NCBI GenBank assembly: GCA_030527715.1
Contig: JAUNAF010000001.1
Span: 1-64,000, forward strand
DNA: 64,000 bases
Source: Eubacteriales bacterium
GTDB taxonomy: Bacteria; Bacillota; Clostridia; Lachnospirales; Lachnospiraceae
Direction of reading: 5' to 3'
Both the position numbers and the translations under genes were made by a program. Positions within the stretch are counted from its first letter, which is position 1; each line of letters opens with the position of its first letter. Below the pieces are notes generated by a model. The model had not been told where the DNA came from, did not search any database, and saw nothing but the letters and a program-made list of their open reading frames with translations. Positions 1-7,947 of this stretch are shown one piece after another.

Positions 1-129
1 GAGCAGCCGATCTACCAGCAGCCGCAGCAGGCACCGGTACAGCAGCCGGCACCGGCGAATGTACAGGATGAGGTCATGAAGAGCAGCATTCCGGAGCAGG
101 ATGTTGACGTTGATATGATCGATCTGTAA
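1..129 (+). CDS. C-terminal end of a Gln/Pro-rich protein, cut by the window edge
   Basis: An open frame enters from the left edge in frame 1 and stops at TAA 127-129, giving the last 42 residues of a protein. The visible part begins with a low-complexity stretch rich in Gln, Pro and Ala (about residues 1-20) and ends in an acidic tail (EQDVDVDMIDL). A strong intrinsic terminator follows 12 bases after the stop, so this is the last gene of its operon. The Gln/Pro linker followed by a short acidic tail suggests a flexible C-terminal region of a larger protein, but no domain is visible and I do not assign a function. Confidence 0.75.
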   Translation, partial: EQPIYQQPQQAPVQQPAPANVQDEVMKSSIPEQDVDVDMIDL

Positions 130-141
130 AAACAGATGCAG

Positions 142-181
142 AAGGTCTTTCCCTGAAAGGTTCAGGGAGAGGCCTTTTTTT
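142..181 (+). terminator. Intrinsic terminator of the left-edge gene
   Basis: A 15-bp stem (142-156 with 162-176, containing a few G-T pairs) closes a 5-base loop and runs directly into a T tract ending at 181. It isolates the left-edge gene from the GntR-clpC unit. Confidence 0.9.
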
Positions 182-197
182 GCGCGAGTAGCGATGA

Positions 198-269
198 GAA
201 TGCTGTGCGTGCACAAGCATTCGAGGAGCACCGCGACAAGCAAAGAGAACGTCCGGTGGACGTTTTTTT
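198..269 (+). terminator. Second terminator-like hairpin pair before the GntR gene
   Basis: Two hairpins lie between the first terminator and the GntR promoter. The first pairs 198-208 with 211-222 (GAATGCT with AGCATTC, then GTGC with GCAC, one bulged A). The second pairs 248-254 with 258-264 (AACGTCC with GGACGTT) and ends in seven Ts, which is a short intrinsic terminator. Nothing coding is seen between them, so this may be a decayed or dispersed terminator element. Confidence 0.55.
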
Positions 270-301
270 GCTTTACAGTGGATTTTTTAAAAGCTGTGTG
301 C

Positions 302-314
302 TATACTCCGTATA
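302..314 (+). promoter_or_regulatory. -10 box and palindromic operator of the GntR gene
   Basis: TATACT at 302-307 is a good -10 box, and the matching -35 is poor (TGGATT at 279-284). The -10 lies inside the palindrome TATAC-TCC-GTATA (302-314). Palindromes on the -10 box are typical operators of autoregulated GntR/YtrA repressors, so self-repression, possibly extending to clpC, is inferred. Confidence 0.55.
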
Positions 315-338
315 ACAAAAAGAAACGGAAGTGATCAG

Positions 339-716
339 ATGTTGATAGAGATGAATTTTCAGAGCGATGAGGCTTTATATATGCAGCTTCGCAATCAGAT
401 CATCCTCCGGATCGCAATGTCGGAACTGCAGGAAGGAGATACCCTTCCTTCTGTGCGTCAGCTGGCGGAGGATATCGGTATAAACATGCATACGGTAAAC
501 AAAGCCTATGCGCTACTGCGCAGAGAGGGCTATCTGCAGCTGGACCGGCGGAGAGGTGCAGTGGTTGCACTCAGTGCGGACAAGGTCCGGGCGATCGAGG
601 AACTGAGAGCAGAATTCAGAGTTCTGCTGGCAGGCGCCTGTTGTCAGGAGATCAGCAGGGAAGAGATCCATGCTCTGGTGGACGAGCTGCTTGACGAACT
701 GCAGCCGCAGATGTAA
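339..716 (+). CDS. GntR-family transcriptional regulator, YtrA type
   Basis: A 125-residue DNA-binding repressor. Residues about 10-75 form the winged helix-turn-helix of the GntR family, with the recognisable run LPSVRQLAEDIGINMHTVNK and a following wing (LRREGYL). Only about 50 residues remain after it, which fits the YtrA subfamily: these have a short helical dimerisation tail rather than a ligand-binding domain and usually control a neighbouring ABC transporter or membrane operon. Here the downstream neighbour is clpC, 39 bases away with no terminator, where Bacilli would have ctsR-mcsA-mcsB. GGAAGTG precedes the ATG. Control of itself and of clpC is inferred from position and from the palindrome on its -10 box. 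Confidence 0.9.
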   Translation: MLIEMNFQSDEALYMQLRNQIILRIAMSELQEGDTLPSVRQLAEDIGINMHTVNKAYALLRREGYLQLDRRRGAVVALSADKVRAIEELRAEFRVLLAGACCQEISREEIHALVDELLDELQPQM

Positions 717-755
717 GATGCAACATATGCATCAGGAAAGGATAATATACAGAAC

Positions 756-3200
756 ATGCAATATACAGAACAGGTAAAAACCGCATTAAAGCTGGCTGAA
801 AAGTCCGCTGTGCGATACGGACAGGGTTATATCGGATCAGAGCATCTGCTCGCAGGTCTGCTGCGTGAAGGCAGAGGCATGGCAGCTGCGATCCTCCGGG
901 ATAACCATGTGGATGAGGAAAAACTGTCTGGACTGATCAGAGATCTGATCGTTCCGGAGGAGCAGACTGTACTGCAGGGAAAACCAAAGTATTCCCCGCG
1001 TGCAGAGGCAATTTTGAGTCAGGCGGAGACAGAGGCGGCATTCTTCGGCCAGGCAGCGATCGGCACAGAGCATCTGCTGCTCGCACTGCTGAAAGATACG
1101 GATGCAGTGGCGACACGGCTGCTTCATACCATGGGAGTGCCGGTACAGAAAGTATTTCTTGCCGTTTTGGACAGCCTGAATCTGACGGAGGACCGCTATC
1201 AGGAATATTCCGCACAGGCATCAGGCAGCACGGCAGCATCAAATGACGGTGCCATGCTGAAAAAATACAGTCTGAACCTGACAGAACAGGCAGCAAAGGG
1301 AAAGCTTGACCCGGTGATCGGCAGAGATCAGGAGATCGGCAGAGTGATACAGATCCTCAGCCGTCGTACGAAGAACAACCCCTGTCTGATCGGTGAGGCC
1401 GGTGTCGGCAAGACCGCGATCGTGGAGGGACTGGCACAGAGAATCGTCTCAGGAAATGTACCTGAGATCATTAAGAACAAGCAGATCTATACCCTGGATA
1501 TGGCCAGCATGGTCGCAGGTTCCAAATACCGCGGTGAGTTTGAGGAACGCATCAAAAAGGTGATCTCGGAAGTGTCCGGCAGAGAAGATGTGCTGCTCTT
1601 TATCGATGAGCTGCACACGATCATCGGTGCGGGCGGTGCAGAAGGCGCGATGGATGCATCCAATATCATGAAGCCGGCACTTTCAAGAGGAGAGCTGCAG
1701 CTGATCGGTGCGACCACGATCGAGGAGTACCGCAAGCATATTGAGAAAGATCCTGCACTTGAGCGCAGGTTCCAGTCTGTGATGGTCGAGGAGCCGACAG
1801 AGGAGGAGGCAGTCAGCATCCTTTACGGACTTCGCAGTGCCTATGAAGAACACCATCATGTGGCGATCAGTGATGAGGCAGTCGAGGCCGCGGTCAGCTA
1901 TTCAGCACGCTATATCAGTGACCGTTTTCTTCCGGACAAGGCGATCGATCTGATCGATGAGGCAGCAGCAAGAAAGCAGCTGCTCGGAACACAGGTCTCA
2001 GAAGAAAATGAGGAGCTGAAGGCGGAGATCGAGCAGCTCTCAGCAGAGAGAGAACAGGCGATCTTTGAAGGAGACTGGGATAAGGCTCAGCAGAAAAATC
2101 AGCTTCAGGAAGAACTGACTGCAAAATACGAGTCTGCACTGCAGAGAGCGGAGCGCAGACTGAAAAAGAAAAAACAGTCGGTGAGTGAAGAAGATATCGC
2201 AGAGATCGTTGCAGTCCGTACCGGCATTCCGGTACAGCGTCTGGCTGAAAAAGAGTCGAAGAGACTGCGCAGACTGGAGGAGACTCTGGAAAAGCGTGTG
2301 ATCGGTCAGGATGAGGCAGTCAAAGCAGTGTCCAAGGCGGTCAAGCGAGGCAGAGTCGGCCTGAAGGATCCGAAACGTCCGATCGGTTCCTTCCTGTTCC
2401 TCGGACCGACAGGTGTCGGAAAGACGGAGCTTTCCAAGGTACTCTCTGAGGTCGTATTCGGCACAGAACAGTCTATGATCCGCGTGGATATGTCTGAATA
2501 TATGGAGAAGCACAGTGTCTCAAAGCTGGTCGGTTCTCCGCCGGGATATGTCGGCTATGAGGAAGGCGGACAGCTCAGTGAGAAGGTCAGAAGAAATCCT
2601 TACTCAGTGATCCTCTTTGATGAGATCGAAAAAGCGCATCCGGATGTGTTCAATATTCTTCTTCAGGTGCTGGATGATGGTCATATCACTGATGCACAGG
2701 GCAGAAAAGTGGATTTCAAGAACACGATCCTGATCATGACCTCCAATGCAGGTGCAAAGTCGATCATGGAGCCGAAGAAGCTTGGATTCATGGCGGTGGA
2801 GGATGCGTCAGCGGATTATCAGCGCATGAAAAACAGTGTGATGGAGGAAGTGCGCAGAACCTTTAAACCGGAATTTATCAACCGTATCGACGATATCATA
2901 GTTTTCCACGCACTCGGCATGGAGGAGATCGAAAAGATCACCGCACTTCTGCTGAAAGAGTTTGAAAAACGATGCAGAGAGCAGATGAACATCACGCTCC
3001 GCATACAGGATGCGGTGAAGAAATCCATTGCGGAGAAAGCGTTCGACGCAAAATACGGTGCGAGGCCTCTGAAGAGAGCGATCCAGAACCGACTGGAGGA
3101 TGCTCTGGCAGAGGAGATTCTTGAAGGAAATGTTCATCAGGGGGATGTGGTCAATGTTTCTATGAAAGATGACCGGATCCGGTTTAAGGTGAAATCATGA
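756..3200 (+). CDS. clpC: ATP-dependent Clp protease ATP-binding subunit ClpC
   Basis: An 814-residue HSP100 unfoldase that feeds substrates to ClpP in the cytoplasm. Two Clp N repeats occupy residues about 1-140. The first AAA+ module has Walker A GEAGVGKT (213-220) and Walker B LLFIDE (280-285). A short UVR-like middle domain with heptad character (about 410-470) separates it from the second AAA+ module, whose Walker A GPTGVGKT is at 550-557. LGF at 676-678 sits where the ClpP-docking loop is expected, so this is a ClpP partner and not ClpB. Length is normal for ClpC. The SD-like AGGAAAGG is about 13 bases from the ATG, a little far. CtsR, McsA and McsB are absent beside it, and no CtsR heptad repeat was seen upstream. 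The next gene overlaps its stop by 4 bases. Confidence 0.95.
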   Translation: MQYTEQVKTALKLAEKSAVRYGQGYIGSEHLLAGLLREGRGMAAAILRDNHVDEEKLSGLIRDLIVPEEQTVLQGKPKYSPRAEAILSQAETEAAFFGQAAIGTEHLLLALLKDTDAVATRLLHTMGVPVQKVFLAVLDSLNLTEDRYQEYSAQASGSTAASNDGAMLKKYSLNLTEQAAKGKLDPVIGRDQEIGRVIQILSRRTKNNPCLIGEAGVGKTAIVEGLAQRIVSGNVPEIIKNKQIYTLDMASMVAGSKYRGEFEERIKKVISEVSGREDVLLFIDELHTIIGAGGAEGAMDASNIMKPALSRGELQLIGATTIEEYRKHIEKDPALERRFQSVMVEEPTEEEAVSILYGLRSAYEEHHHVAISDEAVEAAVSYSARYISDRFLPDKAIDLIDEAAARKQLLGTQVSEENEELKAEIEQLSAEREQAIFEGDWDKAQQKNQLQEELTAKYESALQRAERRLKKKKQSVSEEDIAEIVAVRTGIPVQRLAEKESKRLRRLEETLEKRVIGQDEAVKAVSKAVKRGRVGLKDPKRPIGSFLFLGPTGVGKTELSKVLSEVVFGTEQSMIRVDMSEYMEKHSVSKLVGSPPGYVGYEEGGQLSEKVRRNPYSVILFDEIEKAHPDVFNILLQVLDDGHITDAQGRKVDFKNTILIMTSNAGAKSIMEPKKLGFMAVEDASADYQRMKNSVMEEVRRTFKPEFINRIDDIIVFHALGMEEIEKITALLLKEFEKRCREQMNITLRIQDAVKKSIAEKAFDAKYGARPLKRAIQNRLEDALAEEILEGNVHQGDVVNVSMKDDRIRFKVKS

Positions 3201-3742
3201 GTGAAGACAGAATTCAGCAGCAGATCGAGGAGGTGCTGACACAGTTCCCGATCTGTGAATACAGCTTTGGAGATGTGGCACGGATCCCGTTTTCGGAGAA
3301 AGTCAGATATATCTGCGAGAATGAGTGTGAGAGATACGGAAACTGCTGGGCATGTCCGCCCTACTGCGGAGAAGTGCCGGAACTGACAGAGAAATGCAGA
3401 CGATATCAGAGATACTGCCTGTTTTCCACAGTGACGGAGACCGAGGACGCATGGAGCAAGGAGGCCTGTCTGAAGGTCAAGCACCAGCATGAGGACATCA
3501 CCAGACAGATCCGAAACGAACTGAAGGAACAGTTCAAGGAAATGGAATTTTTGGTTCTGTCGACCGGCTGCACGCTCTGTGAGCACTGCAGCTGTCCAGA
3601 TGCACCGTGCCGGCATCCGAAGGAACGGCTGTCATCGATGGAAAGTCACGGAATTGTTGTGATAAAGATGGCGGAGGAGGCAGGAATCTGTTATAATTAC
3701 GGTGATAATACCGTAGTATATATGAGTATCATTCTATACTAA
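3197..3742 (+). CDS. DUF2284 cysteine-rich putative metal-binding protein
   Basis: A 181-residue soluble protein matching the DUF2284 pattern, a family described only as predicted metal binding. Two cysteine clusters are visible: C40, C44, C50, C53 and C57 around NCWACPPYC, and a second near the C-terminus (TGCTLCEHCSCPDAPC). The spacing suggests an iron-sulfur cluster or zinc sites, possibly formed jointly by both clusters. The ATG overlaps the clpC stop (ATGA), so translation is coupled. No enzymatic motif is visible and the biochemical role is unknown. The link to ClpC is positional only. Confidence 0.85.
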   Translation: MSEDRIQQQIEEVLTQFPICEYSFGDVARIPFSEKVRYICENECERYGNCWACPPYCGEVPELTEKCRRYQRYCLFSTVTETEDAWSKEACLKVKHQHEDITRQIRNELKEQFKEMEFLVLSTGCTLCEHCSCPDAPCRHPKERLSSMESHGIVVIKMAEEAGICYNYGDNTVVYMSIILY

Positions 3743-3771
3743 GGATAAAGGATAAAAAGGAGGAGCCAATC

Positions 3772-4182
3772 ATGGCAGTGGTTCAGGAGTTAATCAGAAA
3801 AGAGGCAGACGGCAGCATCAGCTTTGGAAATTATGAGCTGGCAAAGAAGACAAAGGTATCTGATTTTGAGGTGAACGGGGATATCTATAAGGTAAAGACC
3901 TTTGCTGAGATCACAAAGCTGGAGAGAAATGAACTCTTTGTCTATGAATCAGTGCCGGGAACGGCAGTGACCGGTCTGATTGCAGATACGAACGGAGTTT
4001 CCTTCACAGTAGAGGGAGATAAGGATGCACAGATCACACTGGAGCTGGAACCGGAGAGTGAGTATGCAGTAGTGATCAACGGCGAGAACACCGGCAAGAT
4101 GACAACCAATCTTGGCGGAAAGCTTACGATCGGTGTTGAGCTCGAAGAGGGCAGAAAAGTACAGGTTAAGATCGAGAGATAA
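3772..4182 (+). CDS. Small conserved-looking protein of unknown function
   Basis: A 136-residue soluble, acidic protein with alternating hydrophobic and polar residues suggesting a beta-rich fold, and no signal peptide, membrane segment or cysteine. It is preceded by a strong SD (AAGGAGGAG) and followed after 3 bases by radA. The coding quality and SD make it a real gene. I do not recognise a catalytic motif. Database names that such small proteins sometimes carry would not be informative. Confidence 0.8.
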   Translation: MAVVQELIRKEADGSISFGNYELAKKTKVSDFEVNGDIYKVKTFAEITKLERNELFVYESVPGTAVTGLIADTNGVSFTVEGDKDAQITLELEPESEYAVVINGENTGKMTTNLGGKLTIGVELEEGRKVQVKIER

Positions 4183-4185
4183 TTT

Positions 4186-5589
4186 ATGGCAAAAGCAAAA
4201 ACGACCGCTTTTTTCTGCCAGAGCTGCGGCTATGAGTCGCCGAAGTGGCAGGGACAGTGCCCGGCCTGCCGTGAGTGGAATACCTTTACGGAGGAGCCGG
4301 TAGTCAAAAAAACAAAATCCTCCGGCAGACTGCAGAGGGTGGGAGAACGCTCCGTACCACTGAAGCTGTCCGGAATCGAGACAAATGAAAAAGAGCGGGT
4401 CAGCTCCGGCTTTGCTGAACTGGATCGTGTGCTGGGAGGCGGCATTGTTGCCGGCTCTCTGCTTTTAGTCGGCGGTGACCCGGGTATCGGAAAGTCCACC
4501 CTGCTGCTGCAGGTATGCAGAGAACTCTGCAGTCAGGGGAAAAAGGTGCTCTATGTCTCCGGAGAGGAGTCTGCCCGTCAGATCAAGCTGCGTGCGGAGA
4601 GAATCGGAGACTTTCAGGATCAGTTCTTCATCCTCTGTGAGACAAATCTGGAGCTGGTGCGCGAGAATATCGAGCGCGAGAAGCCGGATTTTGCGGTGAT
4701 CGATTCGATACAGACGATGTACCATGAGGAGATCTCCTCCGCACCGGGCAGTGTGGCACAGGTGAGAGAATCCACAAATGTGTTTATGCAGCTCGCAAAG
4801 GGCAGCGGTGTATCGATCTTTCTGGTAGGTCATGTGACCAAGGAGGGCGTGGTTGCCGGCCCGCGTGTGCTGGAGCATATGGTGGATACCGTGCTCTATT
4901 TCGAGGGAGACCGTCATGCCTCCTACCGTATTTTAAGAGGTGTCAAAAATCGTTTCGGCTCTACAAATGAGATCGGAGTTTTTGAGATGCGGCAGGACGG
5001 ACTGCATGAGGTCAGTAATCCGTCAGAATACATGCTGGACGGAAAGCCGATCAATACTTCAGGTTCCATCGTTGCCTGCTCTATGGAAGGAAGCCGACCG
5101 ATTCTGATCGAGGTACAGGCACTGGTCTGCGAGACCAATCTGCCGATGCCGAGACGAACCACGGCGGGAACCGATTTTAACCGTGTGAACCTGCTTCTGG
5201 CAGTGCTGGAGAAGCGCGCTGGCCTGCATCTGTCGTCCTGTGATGTGTATGTGAACATTGCGGGCGGTATCCGCATGACGGAGCCCGCGATCGACCTTGG
5301 ACTGGTGCTTGCGCTGGTATCCAGCTATCGGGATATTGTGATCGATGAAAAGACGATCGCATTCGGGGAAGTCGGACTGAGCGGAGAGATCCGTTCTGTC
5401 AGCATGGCACAGCAGCGTGTTCAGGAGGCAAAGAAGCTTGGCTTCGAGACCGTGCTGCTGCCGGAGGTGTCGCTGAAATCTCTGTCGGGGACCGCAGGGA
5501 TCCGCGTTGTCGGTCTGAAAACCGTGCGTGAGGCGGTGCAGTATCTGATGGAGAGCAGAACAGAAAGCTTTGAGGAGATGTTTTCATGA
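4186..5589 (+). CDS. radA: DNA repair protein RadA
   Basis: A 467-residue RecA-related ATPase acting in recombinational repair and branch migration. The N-terminal C4 zinc finger has C11, C14, C25 and C28 (CQSCGYESPKWQGQCPAC). Walker A GDPGIGKST is at 97-105, and the RadA-specific KNRFG motif is at 254-258. The C-terminal third is the Lon-protease-like domain (from about 290) that forms the hexamer scaffold. Length is typical. The ATG lies 3 bases after the previous stop with only a weak SD, so translational coupling is likely. Its stop overlaps the aroE start by 4 bases. Confidence 0.96.
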   Translation: MAKAKTTAFFCQSCGYESPKWQGQCPACREWNTFTEEPVVKKTKSSGRLQRVGERSVPLKLSGIETNEKERVSSGFAELDRVLGGGIVAGSLLLVGGDPGIGKSTLLLQVCRELCSQGKKVLYVSGEESARQIKLRAERIGDFQDQFFILCETNLELVRENIEREKPDFAVIDSIQTMYHEEISSAPGSVAQVRESTNVFMQLAKGSGVSIFLVGHVTKEGVVAGPRVLEHMVDTVLYFEGDRHASYRILRGVKNRFGSTNEIGVFEMRQDGLHEVSNPSEYMLDGKPINTSGSIVACSMEGSRPILIEVQALVCETNLPMPRRTTAGTDFNRVNLLLAVLEKRAGLHLSSCDVYVNIAGGIRMTEPAIDLGLVLALVSSYRDIVIDEKTIAFGEVGLSGEIRSVSMAQQRVQEAKKLGFETVLLPEVSLKSLSGTAGIRVVGLKTVREAVQYLMESRTESFEEMFS

Positions 5590-6455
5590 AAATACAGGAG
5601 ATAAGCGGAAAAACAGGACTGATCTGTCTGCTGGGCAGCCCGGTCAGCCACAGCATCTCACCGCTGATGCACAATGAGGCCTTTCGTCTGCGGGGACTGG
5701 ACTATGCCTATCTCTGCTTTGATATCAGCGAGCATGAGATGGAGGAGGCGGTATCTGCCTTAAAGCTGCTCGGTGCGAGAGGCTTTAACTGTACGATGCC
5801 GGATAAGATCCGCATGGCAGAACTCGCAGATGAGCTGTCTGACGCAGCCAGACTGATCGGAGCGGTAAATACCGTGGTCATCGAGGACGGGCGTCTGATC
5901 GGACATAATACCGACGGCATCGGATATATGAGGTCTGTAAAAGAAAACGGCTATGATATTCTTGGCCAGAAGATGACACTGCTCGGAGCCGGCGGAGCCG
6001 CAACGGCGATCGCAGTGCAGGCGGCACTGGACGGTGTGTCAGAGATCGCACTGTTTAACCGGAAAGGACGCTCCTGGGGCAGGGCAGAGCAGCTTGCTGC
6101 AAAGCTGAATCAGGACACAGACTGCAAGGTGACACTCTGTGATCTGGAGGATGCGGATGCACTCGCCGGACAGCTCAAAGAGAGCGTGATCCTGACAAAT
6201 GCAACGAGCGTGGGCATGGCATCGCATGAGGACAGCAGTCCGATCAGAGATCCGAGGATGCTTCGCGAGGATCTGATCGTTTCTGATGTGATCTACAATC
6301 CGAGAGAGACCAGACTGCTTGCAGAGGCAAGAGAACGGGGCTGCAGGACTTTTAACGGACTGTACATGCTTCTGTATCAGGGTGCGGCAGCGTTCGAGCT
6401 CTGGACCGGAGAAAGTTTCCCGTTAGAGGAAGTAAAAGAAAAGTATTTTCAGTAG
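5586..6455 (+). CDS. aroE: Shikimate (quinate/shikimate-type) dehydrogenase, YdiB-like
   Basis: A 289-residue enzyme reducing 3-dehydroshikimate to shikimate with NAD(P)H. The substrate loop SPVSHSISPLMHNEAF is at 18-33. The catalytic lysine is in FNCTMPDK, NTDGIGYM follows, and the nucleotide-binding glycine motif is GAGGAATA. The MPDK variant and the C-terminal GLYMLLYQGAAAFELWTG resemble E. coli YdiB more than AroE, so activity on quinate is possible. In E. coli ydiB also sits beside aroD, as here. The start overlaps the radA stop (ATGA). A tRNA-Trp unit separates it from aroD. Confidence 0.93.
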   Translation: MKIQEISGKTGLICLLGSPVSHSISPLMHNEAFRLRGLDYAYLCFDISEHEMEEAVSALKLLGARGFNCTMPDKIRMAELADELSDAARLIGAVNTVVIEDGRLIGHNTDGIGYMRSVKENGYDILGQKMTLLGAGGAATAIAVQAALDGVSEIALFNRKGRSWGRAEQLAAKLNQDTDCKVTLCDLEDADALAGQLKESVILTNATSVGMASHEDSSPIRDPRMLREDLIVSDVIYNPRETRLLAEARERGCRTFNGLYMLLYQGAAAFELWTGESFPLEEVKEKYFQ

Positions 6456-6470
6456 GAATACAAAAAAGAC

Positions 6471-6499
6471 TTGACATGCAGGGGATGCTGTGATATAAA
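6471..6499 (+). promoter_or_regulatory. Promoter of tRNA-Trp
   Basis: TTGACA (6471-6476), a 17-base spacer and TATAAA (6494-6499) make a near-consensus housekeeping promoter. It starts 15 bases after the aroE stop and would initiate about 13 bases before the mature tRNA. Confidence 0.9.
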
Positions 6500-6518
6500 A
6501 GACGAGTGAGCAACGCAA

Positions 6519-6589
6519 AGGGGATTGGTCAAATGGTATGACAGAAGTCTCCAAAACTTTTAGCGGGAGTTCGATTCTCTCATCCCCTG
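6519..6589 (+). tRNA. tRNA-Trp (anticodon CCA)
   Basis: A full cloverleaf can be drawn by hand. A perfect 7-bp acceptor stem pairs 6519-6525 with 6582-6588, followed by discriminator G at 6589. The D arm has 4 bp with A14, G18, G19 and A21. A 5-bp anticodon stem carries the loop CTCCAAA (anticodon CCA). The variable loop has 4 bases, and the T stem GGGAG/CTCTC carries a TTCGATT loop. G73 fits bacterial tRNA-Trp. The 3' CCA is not encoded (the genome continues GCTC). The gene has its own promoter and terminator and lies between aroE and aroD. Confidence 0.95.
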
Positions 6590-6597
6590 CTCTTAAG

Positions 6598-6630
6598 ACC
6601 GAGAATACTTTTAGTATTCTCGGTTTTTTG
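6598..6630 (+). terminator. Intrinsic terminator after tRNA-Trp
   Basis: A perfect 12-bp stem (6598-6609 with 6613-6624), a TTT loop and a T tract. It ends the tRNA transcript just before aroD, so aroD needs readthrough or its own weak promoter. Confidence 0.93.
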
Positions 6631-6660
6631 CATATTATGACAATCACGGAGGGCATCTTG

Positions 6661-7413
6661 ATGAATCCAACAGCAACTATCCGAAATCTGACACTTGGCA
6701 CGGGAAGACCGAAGATCTGTGTTCCGATCGTAGGCAGAGACAGAGAGGAGATCCTTGGATCTGCACAGGAAATAAAAAAACATATTCCGGATCTGGTGGA
6801 GTGGCGCATTGACTTTCTGCAGAGTGTGGAGGAGATGCTGGAAATTCTGCCGGCATTGAGGAAGGCTCTCGAAGAGACTCCGCTGTTGGTGACCTTCCGG
6901 ACGAAGGAAGAGGGAGGAGAGCGTGCGATCAGCCCTGCGGAATATACGGTAATGTATCAGAAGATCCTGGAGACGGGTATGGCGGATGCGATCGATGTAC
7001 AGCTGTTTCTCGGAGAGGACATTGTGACTGCACTGGTGGAGGCTGCAAAGCAGCACGGAGTGAAAGTGGTCGGTTCCAGCCATGATTTCTCTGCGACTCC
7101 TGCGGAGGAGGAGATCCTTGCGCGCCTCTGCAGAATGCAGGAGCTCGGAATGGATATCGCAAAGATCGCTGTGATGCCGAAAGACGAGGAGGATCTGCTG
7201 CGACTGCTCCATGCCACCTGGGTGATGAAGGAGCGCTATGCGAAGGTTCCGATCATTACGATGTCCATGGGACCGGTCGGAATGCTGAGCAGGCTCTGCG
7301 GAGAAGTGTTCGGCTCTGCACTGACCTTCGGAACTGTCGGAAAAGCATCTGCGCCGGGGCAGATACCGGTGGAGGAGCTTCGGACAGCACTTGCGCTGAT
7401 GGCAAAAAATTAA
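6661..7413 (+). CDS. aroD: Type I 3-dehydroquinate dehydratase
   Basis: A 250-residue class I enzyme that dehydrates 3-dehydroquinate to 3-dehydroshikimate through a Schiff base. The active-site pair is H141 (in SSHDFSATP) and K168 (in IAKIAVMP), matching His143 and Lys170 of the enteric enzymes. E47 and R49 in VEWRIDF are the usual substrate ligands. The frame is open upstream through the tRNA, but ATG 6661 is chosen because GGAGGG lies 7-12 bases before it and the tRNA terminator precedes it. Together with the YdiB-like aroE it forms a two-step shikimate module. Confidence 0.94.
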   Translation: MNPTATIRNLTLGTGRPKICVPIVGRDREEILGSAQEIKKHIPDLVEWRIDFLQSVEEMLEILPALRKALEETPLLVTFRTKEEGGERAISPAEYTVMYQKILETGMADAIDVQLFLGEDIVTALVEAAKQHGVKVVGSSHDFSATPAEEEILARLCRMQELGMDIAKIAVMPKDEEDLLRLLHATWVMKERYAKVPIITMSMGPVGMLSRLCGEVFGSALTFGTVGKASAPGQIPVEELRTALALMAKN

Positions 7414-7435
7414 TTCAGACTTTTTCAGTCGGGTA

Positions 7436-7464
7436 TTGACACAGGCGAAAGCCTGTGTTATCTT
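7436..7464 (+). promoter_or_regulatory. Promoter of DUF2325 gene with palindromic spacer
   Basis: TTGACA at 7436-7441 and TATCTT at 7459-7464 are separated by 17 bases. Nearly the whole spacer is a perfect inverted repeat, ACACAGGC-GAAA-GCCTGTGT (7439-7458), which could be a repressor operator placed between the two promoter boxes. Confidence 0.7.
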
Positions 7465-7475
7465 ATAAACATGAA

Positions 7476-7494
7476 TTAGCTGAAACTAACCTAA
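7476..7494 (+). promoter_or_regulatory. DtxR/IdeR-like operator
   Basis: TTAGCTGAAACTAACCTAA matches the DtxR/IdeR iron-box consensus TTAGGTTAGSCTAACCTAA at 15 of 19 positions, with the right half-site perfect. It begins about 12 bases after the -10 box, so a bound repressor would block transcription. A second palindrome, CCTAAATTAGG (7490-7500), shares its right half. Metal-dependent regulation is inferred. Confidence 0.55.
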
Positions 7495-7511
7495 ATTAGG
7501 GAGGTATAAAT

Positions 7512-7790
7512 ATGAGCGTTGTAATCGTTGGCGGCAATGAGAGAATGGAAGGCAGATATCAGGAGATCTGTAAACAGTACGGCTGGAAAGCGAAAGTATT
7601 TACCAAGGAAAAAGGCGGTTTTCGAAAAAATATCGGATGTCCGGATCTGCTGATCCTTTTTACGAATACCGTATCGCATAAGATGGTGAACAGCGCATGT
7701 CAGGAGGCGAAACGTCTGGATATTCCGACGGTCCGCATCCACAGCAGCAGCTCTGCAGCCCTTCATCAGGTAATGGCAGAGTTCGCATAA
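7512..7790 (+). CDS. DUF2325 domain protein
   Basis: A 92-residue protein made only of a DUF2325 domain: beta-strand VVIVGGNE at the N-terminus, ILFTNTVSHKMV in the middle and IPTVRIHSSS near the end, like a small Rossmann-type fold. The biochemical function of the family is not established. Relatives occur near ferrous iron transport genes in Clostridia, which fits the DtxR-like box before this gene. No feoA or feoB is in the window. SD GGGAGG lies 6 bases before the ATG, and a terminator follows, so it is a single-gene unit. Confidence 0.85.
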   Translation: MSVVIVGGNERMEGRYQEICKQYGWKAKVFTKEKGGFRKNIGCPDLLILFTNTVSHKMVNSACQEAKRLDIPTVRIHSSSSAALHQVMAEFA

Positions 7791-7817
7791 AGCGCAGAGA
7801 ACAGGGAGTATTTTTGC

Positions 7818-7845
7818 AGAGGACAGTTGTCTGTCCTCTTTTTTT
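7818..7845 (+). terminator. Intrinsic terminator after the DUF2325 gene
   Basis: A perfect 9-bp stem AGAGGACAG/CTGTCCTCT (7818-7826 with 7831-7839), a TTGT loop and seven Ts. Confidence 0.93.
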
Positions 7846-7947
7846 GTGTTAGGATGTCAAGCGTGACAAAATAATCGAAGAGTCGATTTTAGAAAACAAC
7901 GGTGCGGATCGTGAGGATCCGCCTGACACGAGAGAGGAACATAAGCT

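Noticed and set aside
690..760. CtsR or CIRCE box before clpC
   Set aside because: No heptad repeat or CIRCE palindrome could be found there, nor before clpP.
6519..6632. tRNA-like sequence as a leader attenuator or T-box for aroD
   Set aside because: The cloverleaf is complete with a canonical T loop and G73 and has its own consensus promoter and terminator, so an ordinary tRNA gene is the simpler reading.
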